Assembly: GCA_030522415.1 (NCBI GenBank)
Contig: CM060104.1
Location: forward strand, 14,423,729 to 14,487,728
Reading direction: 5' to 3'
Length of the DNA: 64,000 nt
Source: Channallabes apus
Lineage: Eukaryota > Chordata > Actinopteri > Siluriformes > Clariidae
Shown: positions 56,636 to 64,000 of the stretch, piece by piece
Layout of the letters: every line of letters begins with the position of its first letter
Numbering within the stretch: position 1 is the first letter of the stretch
The notes under the pieces: generated by a model
What the model was told of the DNA's origin: nothing
The model's input: only the letters and a program-made list of their open reading frames with translations
The model's database searches: none
Made by a program: the position numbers and the translations under genes

Positions 56636-57365
56636 CACAATTGAACATACTTTCATGAGTCATAATCATTTGTATGTACACATGCATGGTGGATTATTTT
56701 TTCACACCTCCATATTATTTATTCTGTGCATAAATTTCATCTTATTGTGCATCACTCAGGTCTGGGAAAGTGCTCTGAGTTCCAGCTCTGTCTTGTGTGT
56801 TGCTCCCTTTGGGAACATCACACGAATCTGAAGTCATTTAAATCTCTAAAATATATATCTCAAGTCACAAGAGTTTATTCTGAAATAATTTCTTTCCTGT
56901 GAAATGAATACCACCGTTAGTCATGTTTGTGTATATGCATGTTTAGTGTTTATGCACAGTAGATTCCATCCGTAAAGAAGCAGAGGGGAGTGAAGTGGCA
57001 GAGACGGGGTGAAATGATTTTTAACTGCGGGAGAAAATTAGCTCCATTAATCGCTGTATTGACTCTATGGCACAGCTTGTTCTCATCACACACCCCACTG
57101 TGCTTTAGTTACCATCTTCGTGGTGCAGCTTACATCCACTAAAGAGGCTCCTTCACAATATGCATCTACAGAACATTTTGGAAGGCTTTGAACATGAAGC
57201 AGAATAGAATGTGAATTGCAGGTGTGTGTTAATTTTAGGTAAAATTGTGAATTAAATTGTATGCCCCACTTATATCATGGGTGATGTTTGACAAACAACA
57301 ACAAAAAGAAAAAATTGAGATTAAATTGTAAAGTTTAGAACATTTGACTCCCCAGGGGAACCTTA

Positions 57366-58851
57366 CACTGTGTTCCAAATTATTATGCAAATTGGATGTA
57401 AGTGTCATAAGCATTAAATGTTTAGTTTTTAAATGAAACTCATGGATGGTGTTGTGTCTCAGGGCTCTTTGGATCACTGAAATGAATCTCAGACATGTGT
57501 GATAATTAGTTTGCCAGATAAGCCCAATTAAAGGAAAAGTACTGAAGAAGGTTGTTCCACATTATTAAGCAGGCCGCAGGTTTCAAGCAATGAGGGGGAA
57601 GAAAAAGGATCTCTCTGCTGCCGAAAAAGCGTCAAAGTGGACAAGGTATGAAAACATTAGATATTTCACGAAAACTCATCGTACTGTGAAGACATTCGTG
57701 GCTGATTCAGAGCACAGACAGGTTCGTGCAGATGAACGCAGAATGAAGAAGGTTTCTGCAAGACAAATTCATCAGATTAAGAGAGCAGCTGCTGAAATGC
57801 CATTACAAAGCAGCAAACAGGTATTTGAAGCTGCTGGTGCCTCTGGAGTCCCGCGAACCTCAAGGTGTAGGATCCTTTAGAGGCTTGAAGTTGTGCATGA
57901 ACCTACTATTCGGCCACCCCTAACCAATGCTCACAAGCAGAAACGGTTGCAGTGGGCCCAGGCATACATGAAGACTAATTTTCAAACAGTCTTGTTTACT
58001 GATGAGTGTCGTGCAACCCTGGATGATCCAGATGGATGGAGAAGTGGATGGTTGGTGGGTGGCCACCATGTCCCAACAAGGTGGTGCCGGAGTCATGTTT
58101 TGGGCCGGAATCATGGGGAGAGAGCTGGTAGGCCCCTGTAGGGTCCCTGAAGGTGTGAAAATGACCTCTGCAAATTATATTGACATGGTCCATGGTACAA
58201 AAAGAAGAACCGTGCCTTCCGTAGCAAAATCATCTCCATGCACGACAATGCACCATCTCATGTTGCAAAGAATACAGTACCTCTGTGTCATTGGCTGCTA
58301 TGGGCATAAAAGATGAGAAACTCATGGTGTGGCCACCATCCTTCCCTGACCTCAACCCCATTGAGAACCTTTGGAGAATCCTCAAAAGATCTATGAGGGT
58401 GGGAGGCAGTTCACATCAAAACAGCAGCTCTGGGAGGCTATTCTGACATCCCGCAAAGAAATTCAAGCAGAAACTGTCCCAAAACTCACAAGTTCAATGG
58501 ATGTAAGAATTGTGAAGGTGATATCAAAGAAAGGGTCCTATGTTAAGATGTAACATGCCCTGTTGTTTGTGGATGTTTTTGATTGAAATAGTTTTTGATT
58601 TCAGTAAATATGACATCCTAATGCTGCAATTTCAACAAAAGCCTATTTTCAGTTGTGCATAATAATTTGGAACAGTGCGTTTTCAGTTTTTTATTTTTCA
58701 AATAAATATTATCATTAGGAGGTTTGTTCAATAAAATTAAAATTATACCCTAATAGTTGATGACTAGAAAATTATACTGACTGTCATTTTCATTTACTAA
58801 TTATGAAACTCAGAGAAAGATATCATTTGCGTAATAATTTGGAACGCAGTG
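57366..58851 (+). mobile_element. Decayed Tc1-like element with wide catalytic spacing, 1486 bp
   Basis: TA lies at 57364-57365 and 58852-58853. The ends are inverted: CACTGTGTTCCAAATTATTA on the left and TAATAATTTGGAACGCAGTG on the right. Inner end-like copies lie near 57552 and 58657. Broken frames on the + strand carry the transposase listed separately. Confidence 0.88.
57590..58553 (+). pseudogene. Tc1/mariner-superfamily transposase, broken by stop and shifts
   Basis: The frame starts MRGKKKDLSAAEKASKW, runs through HRTVKTFVADSEHRQVRADE and SSKQVFEAAGASGVPR, then stops at 57878-57880. It resumes as PPLTNAHKQKRLQWAQAYMK and LFTDECRATLDDPDGW (first catalytic Asp). Other frames give QQGGAGVMFWAGIMGRELVG, HDNAPSH (second Asp) and FPDLNPIENLWRILK (Glu). 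The Asp-to-Glu distance is about 38 codons after allowing for a shift, wider than the 34 of Tc1 proper. The C-terminus ends KKGSYVKM. It is not functional. Confidence 0.85.
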
Positions 58852-59012
58852 TAAAGCATGCCCTATCAGAGAAGTTTAACTCTTTTAAGAAGAATCATTA
58901 ACTATTGTACAAATGCTTGAAAAATATTTTCCTAAAACTGTCCTGTCCAACAAATCTAACTGGCCTAAGGTTTTAGGTAATTGTTGATTTAAGATATGAT
59001 TAAATGCCTCAT

Positions 59013-59351
59013 GGTGGCATGGTGGTGTAGTGGTTAGCACTGTCGCCTTGTACTTCCACTGTCCGGTTTCGATTCTCCGCCAGGCTCGATTCCCGTCTCA
59101 AGTTTGCTCATGTTCTTTCCGTGCTTGGTGGGTTTCCGGTTTCCTCCCACAGTCCAAAGATATGCACGTTTGGCTAATTGGCGTTCCCAAATTGCCCATA
59201 GTGTGTGATTGGGTGTGTAAGTGTCTGTGCCCAGCGATGGATTGGCACCCTGTCCAGGGTGTACCCTGCCTCGTGCCCTAAGCCTCCTGGGATAGGCTCC
59301 AGGTCCCCGCCACCCTGAATACAGGATAAAGCAGTATAGAAGATGAGTGAG
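59013..59351 (+). repeat. Full-length tRNA-derived SINE with 12-bp duplication
   Basis: The head has box A TGGTGTAGTGGTTAGC and a degenerate box B (GGTTTCGATTC). The body includes TTTCCTCCCACAGTCCAAAG and GATTGGCACCCTGTCCAGGG, and the tail GATGAGTGAG. TAAATGCCTCAT is at 59001-59012 and 59352-59363. It is the best copy for defining this SINE family in the window. Confidence 0.9.
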
Positions 59352-60275
59352 TAAATGCCTCATTATCTAAAACATCACATATACCAATAACTAACTTAAT
59401 TAAGCTGTAAAGTTAAACACTTTTGGCACATCACAGTGGCAAAAGCTGTAAAAGAGCTCTTCAGATATGAATGTAAAAAATATAATTTATCTGTTTTGTT
59501 ATACTCATTCAAAAGCAGCAATTGTTCAGTCATGCCAAATATAGACAAAAGGTATGTGATTAAGAGTCTGTTTAAAATTAAAAAATGGCCTCAAGTCTGT
59601 TCTGGCTGGTGTCCCACTTAGGCTACTGGAAATTTACCTCAGCCTTCTGTTTCACATACAGTATCACCTTCCATCCTGGCTGTTCCTCTGGGTAATTAAA
59701 CCGTTTCTTCTTAATTAAAGCTGCCACCGAGGATGAGAAGCAGGACAACCTACAGTAACCAACACGGAAAAGATTAAGTGAAACAAAGCAGAAATATAAA
59801 AGGAAAACATAAACTCCATAGAATTTAGAGTTTATATGATTCATGCTATTGTCTTCTTCTTCCACTGAAGTAAAGTTACAAAACTTGTGATGTCTGTCCA
59901 GTCTAACCGGGACATCTAGGCATGCACAGTGTGAATTTTTGTTTCACATAAATGTCTATAGTTAAAAAAATAATAATCATACGGCTACTGATTCTTTACC
60001 TCATACAACACTTCAACCCGCTACACTAAGGTAGAGCATCTGATTTATAAATGATTCACCGCAGCCAAATACATTTGTCACATCATTATTGTGGAACCTG
60101 CTTGAGCTGAACGTAACCCAAATTACAATACAGTACATCATTTGCCTGTAATTCCAGTAATTGCTAATTTGTTGTTACCGTTAATAAATCTGTTTGCTTT
60201 TTTTTAACCTCTAGTTAGAGAAATGAAGAGAAACTAGTCAAGCACTTTCTTTTTCAAGTCAGCAGTCGAAGTCAG

Positions 60276-60653
60276 CATTTTTATTCATTCATTCATTCAT
60301 TCATCTTCTATACTGCTTTATTCTGTATTTAGGGTCGCGGGGACCTGGAGCCTATCCCAGGAGACTCTGGGCACGAGGCAGGGTACACCCTGGACAGCAT
60401 GCCAATCCATCGCAGAGGACACACACACACTCATTCACACACTATGGTCAATTTGGGAACGCCAATTAGCCTAATCTGCATATCTTTGGACAGTGGGAGG
60501 AAACCGGAGTACCCGGAGGAAACCCACCATGCACGGGGAGAACATGCAAACTCCATGCACACAGAGAGGGGAATCGAGTCTGGCCGGGGAATCGAACCCA
60601 GACCCTGGAGGTGCAAGGAGACAGTGCTAACCACTACACCACCGTGCCGCCAT
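60276..60653 (-). repeat. Full-length SINE, inverted
   Basis: It is the complement of the family at 59013: a TTCA-type tail on the left, GGAGCCTATCCCAGGAGACT, AACATGCAAACTCCATGCAC, and the tRNA-like head (AGTGCTAACCACTACACCAC) at the right. Box B is intact here (GGGTTCGATTCC on the minus strand). A clear duplication was not found. Confidence 0.88.
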
Positions 60654-61246
60654 AATGGACATATTGTGCCCTATTTTATGCTTTTTTTTGTGTGTGTGTG
60701 TGTGTTCGCGTGTGTGTTGTACATATTGAACGTTTCTCGAGCACAGCAATGCCTGAGGCCAGCCTGTGGATTCCATCAAGTCTTTATCAGATATCATGGC
60801 AGACTTTTTGATTGAGCTGTCACTTGTACGGTTACCAAGCCACGCTATATTACAAAAATCTCACTGAGGTTCATGCCCATTCAGCTTAGCATTGCTGTGG
60901 CTATGTAAGTAGGATGTTTAAATGACTGGAGAGAACCCCAGGTTATGAGGCAGGAACTTGCAACAGTCCCGAGAGAGAGAGCGAGAGAGAGAGTCAACCA
61001 GAGTCCAGAGCTTTTTCTGAAGTCTGAGCAGCAGCTCCCTCAAGGGTAACTGTAAGAGCCTTTTTTATAGTTAAAAACAGACTTATGTTTTTTTTTTCTT
61101 TTCACAACATACTTTATATTCACAATAATTAACACAAATGGGTTCCTGGCCAACTTACTTACTGAATCCTTTTATAATTAAACAAATTAGAATATAATCA
61201 GTATGTACAGTCATCAGCTGCCTTCAATTTATATTTACATAATGTT

Positions 61247-61760
61247 GCTGAGCCTGGACCTGACCAACTGAAGCAAGCCCAGATCATAAAACTGCCTTCA
61301 GAGGCTTGTACAGTGGCCAATATGCATAATGCGTATATCACTTCATGTGCTTCCCAAAATTACCCTGATGGAACCATCACTCTGGAATAGGATCAGTCTG
61401 AACTCATCAGACCACGTGGCCTTTTTCTATTGCTTCAAAGTCCAATACATATGCTCCCTAACAAACTGAAGCCTTTTATGTGATAAGTGGTTTTCTTATG
61501 GACACAGCTGTTTAGTCCCAATTCTGTGAGTTCTTGTTACAGTACTTTGTGCGTCCATGGAAATTCTTTTACTATCTGTTCTAAAACACATTAACATGTT
61601 TTCCCTGACCACAGATACAGTATGTCTTCCTACAAGGTTGTGTAAGAAATGAAAACTTTCTCACTGCATCAGGTTAAAAGAATTATTGCCAGCTGAAGCC
61701 TATTAATCACTGCAGTAATGAGGCAATCAAAGTCTCTTAAGCATTTGCACATTTAAATCC
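61247..61760 (-). mobile_element. Tc1-like relic
   Basis: Segments such as CAGAGGCTTGTACAGTGGCC, CATCACTCTGGAATAGGATC, CTCATCAGACCACGTGGCC and ACAGCTGTTTAGTCCCAAT follow the order of a fish Tc1 family read from the C-terminal side. A large internal part is deleted and no frame survives. Confidence 0.65.
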
Positions 61761-63184
61761 ATGACTTTGGGGGAAGCAGTGCATAATTAGTTAAGGCATG
61801 ATTTACCATCAAATATTTTTTCTATTTTGACTAAATTAAAAAGGTATAGTTCCTCTAAAATGTATTTTAATACCATGCTAGTAGGGAGAAATACCTCCAA
61901 TAGGGGTTAAATACTCCAGTATTTGACTATGAGTTTTTTAAACATAATTGGAATTATTTGATATAGGCAGCCATCAAATATGAAAGTATAATTAATTTCT
62001 TGACTGTTTATGTAAATTGTTATAGCACAACTATGCAAAACATTGCTGCCCACCTAGGGATAAAGTACAGTATTTGCAACCATCATAAAAATTTTCCCTG
62101 TAGCTACGCCTCTGCTATGTGTACTTTATATCTCTGTACTCTACATCTGACTCATAGTAGAGTCATTTTGATTTCATCAGAGATTAAATGTTCACAGGTG
62201 TATATTGCAATGTTGTCTGAACAGCACTGCTCAAGGGCAAGTCTAGAACAGTCAAAGTTAAAGCAGATATCAAGAGTGGGGCAAGAATTAAACTTGCATT
62301 TACACTGGCCTGCAAATTTTCATCTGGAAAGTGCAATTAAAAGAGCGGAGAAAAAAGACCATGAGGGGTAAGTAAATAAAGGTAGAGTCATTGTGTTGTT
62401 AATGTTATGGTAAAAAACATGGGAATACAGTATCCTCTTCTGGAATGCATTAAATTATGATGCGAGTACACTTTTTTTTTTCCTTCTAAACTTAGGTTTT
62501 TTTTCCCTCTAGACAGATCAACCCATTTCTATCATGCACAACAAATTATGGGTTCATTCTGTTGTGGTTCCACCAGGCCAGAGGCAACGTTAAATACTGT
62601 GATATTAGCAGAGGAAAGCAATTTAACATTATACTTTAATTGACGCAGAGTCTGATCATTGCAAAGCAGTAATCTCACATGGAGCTCTTGGGTGAGGTTT
62701 GTATTTTTAGCTACACTGGGCTGACATTCAGACTCAGTAGGTTAATTCATTTCCGATTTGCTCTCAACATGAGGAATAATGACTAAATCTCAGCCATTAC
62801 TGGTTTTGGCATCATGAGATGGAGCTCATACTGAAATCATAACACTCACGAGTAGACAGTGATACTGGGCCTAGAGGCCGTTAATGGGAAATAAATGAAT
62901 GCTGCTTCTGTAAGGCAAGGATAAAATGAAAAGTGTGTCCTCTCCCTGTGTTTCTGAAAGGAAAGGCATAGGGATGTGTGTGTTCAATCAGGAGTAGGAG
63001 TGCATTAAGCTGAAAAAGAAAAAAAAGTTAAGTTAATGAAACAGTTTTTATGGACACATACCAAAGCTATTTAATTAAAGACATTTAATGTATTGCCAAA
63101 TTGAAGCCTGCATTAACATCACTCTCCATTAATCCATGGATAGAAATTCCCAATTGGACTTCAGATGAACTCCAGTTCATTCAT

Positions 63185-63533
63185 TTATTCATTCATTTTC
63201 CAATCTTCTTATCCTCTGTAGAGTCGCAGGGGGCGTGGAGCCTATCCCAGTAAACTCAGGTCACAAGGCGGAGGTCACTTTGGTTCGGACATCAATCCAG
63301 CATAGAGCGCAAACACACACACACTTACACACCCAGCCATACAATGTGGACAATTTGGGAACTCCAATCAGCCTACAATACATCATTGCATTGTTTGTTT
63401 GGGTCACCCAGAATAAACCTCAAAAGCTGGTGAAGAACATGCAAACTACCAGCACACAGACGAAAATTCTAATCCCCAACTCTGGAGGTGTGATGTAAGA
63501 GTACTGTCCACTGAGCTGAGCCACAGTACCCTC
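63185..63533 (-). repeat. Old SINE copy, inverted
   Basis: GGAGCCTATCCCAGTAAACT, ATTTGGGAACTCCAATCAGC and GAACATGCAAACTACCAGCA place it in the same family. The head is degraded. It is more diverged than the copies at 59013 and 60276. Confidence 0.75.
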
Positions 63534-63782
63534 CACTCCAATTCAACTACAACAAATTGTAATGCATTATAAATTTATGTTCCAGATAACACCATGCATC
63601 ATATCCGTTGGCAATGCTACTCCACTGCAGCACCACGCCACTCAGATTCTATTCTATTGTATGTAGTTCAAAATGATGCTTCCATTATGGAGGTTAAAAA
63701 CATGTATGATGCGGTAATTGTGGTAATTTTACATACAGTAACTCTGTAGCAACATAATGGTTCTTGCATGACTACTCTCAGT

Positions 63783-64000
63783 AACTCCTATCCTTGGAGC
63801 CTTTGGGCATGAGGTGGTGATGCCAACCCATCGCAGGTCACAAGCACGTGCACACACATTCATTCGCTCACTACAAGCAATTTGGGAACACCAGTTAGCC
63901 TAATCTACATGTCTTTAGACTGTGGGAAGAAACCAGAGTGCCAGAGTGCAAACTCTACACCCAGACCTGAGGCAGAAATCGAAACCCTGACCTTGGAGGT
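63783..64000 (-). repeat. Old SINE copy, inverted, runs off the window
   Basis: GCCAACCCATCGCAGGTCAC, AATTTGGGAACACCAGTTAG and CATGTCTTTAGACTGTGGGA match the family. The head should continue past 64000. Confidence 0.75.

Larger units (their letters stand above)
53660..56655 (+). other. mmp16: Probable mmp16 3' UTR
   Basis: AT-rich sequence follows the stop codon with no supportable reading frame. Several AATAAA signals occur. The first is at 54195-54200; others lie near 55132 and 55418; the last convincing one is at 56630-56635. A long UTR with alternative ends fits what is known of MMP16. The exact end is inferred, since only cDNA could fix it. Poly-A and poly-T runs lie near 54330 and 54420. 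Confidence 0.6.
56656..64000. other. Region downstream of mmp16
   Basis: No host gene was found. The region contains a decayed Tc1-like element (57366-58851), SINEs at 59013, 60276, 63185 and 63783, and a Tc1 relic near 61247-61760. The gaps 56700-57360, 59370-60270 and 61780-63170 hold AT-rich sequence without recognisable content. Confidence 0.7.

Noticed and set aside
60399..60815. 138-codon frame
   Set aside because: Lies mostly within an inverted SINE; no protein similarity.

Overview
The window is a 64-kb piece of a ray-finned fish (teleost) genome. It has one protein-coding host gene in a dense bed of fish-type transposons. The coding exons closely match membrane-type matrix metalloproteinase 16 (MT3-MMP, mmp16). 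The repeats include Tc1/mariner, hAT and Harbinger-type elements, L2-type LINE tails, a tRNA-derived SINE and many CA/GT microsatellites. The SINE and Tc1 types recall catfish or related otophysan genomes. That is an impression only, and which teleost mmp16 paralogue this is cannot be settled here.

The gene lies on the + strand. Nine exons, 10361-10509 to 53331-53659, join in frame into 563 codons plus a stop. They cover most of the prodomain (cysteine switch PRCGVPD), a furin-type site, the catalytic domain ([11 protein letters not shown]), the hinge, the hemopexin domain, a transmembrane helix and a short cytoplasmic tail ending EWV. The first exon (start codon, signal peptide, start of the prodomain) lies upstream of the window. 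One intron, 17919-34544, has a GC rather than GT donor. The probable 3' UTR runs about 3 kb to a polyadenylation signal at 56630.

Layout: 1-10360 is intron 1, with L2 and SINE tails, a Tc1 deletion derivative and an hAT-like element. 10510-17613 holds introns 2 and 3. Intron 2 carries a nested transposon stack: a TA-flanked element (11600-14391) split by a second TA-flanked element (11725-13481), whose core is a 1.17-kb imperfect palindrome with a tRNA-like Pol III unit in each arm. 17919-34544 is the giant intron 4, with a BED-finger hAT relic, a Harbinger insertion and perfect hairpins. 37244-45295 has a mariner relic, a second copy of the TA-flanked family and a scrambled Tc1. 45435-51689 has an intact Tc1 transposon with a 340-residue transposase and an hAT element with an exact 8-bp target duplication. 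56656-64000 has a decayed Tc1-like element with wide catalytic spacing, four SINEs and another Tc1 relic.

Only mmp16 looks like a working host gene. The intact Tc1 transposase is the only other full-length reading frame. The most unusual structure is the palindrome with tRNA-like units in intron 2. Its insertion is dated relative to its host element by an empty site in the sister copy at 40.6 kb.
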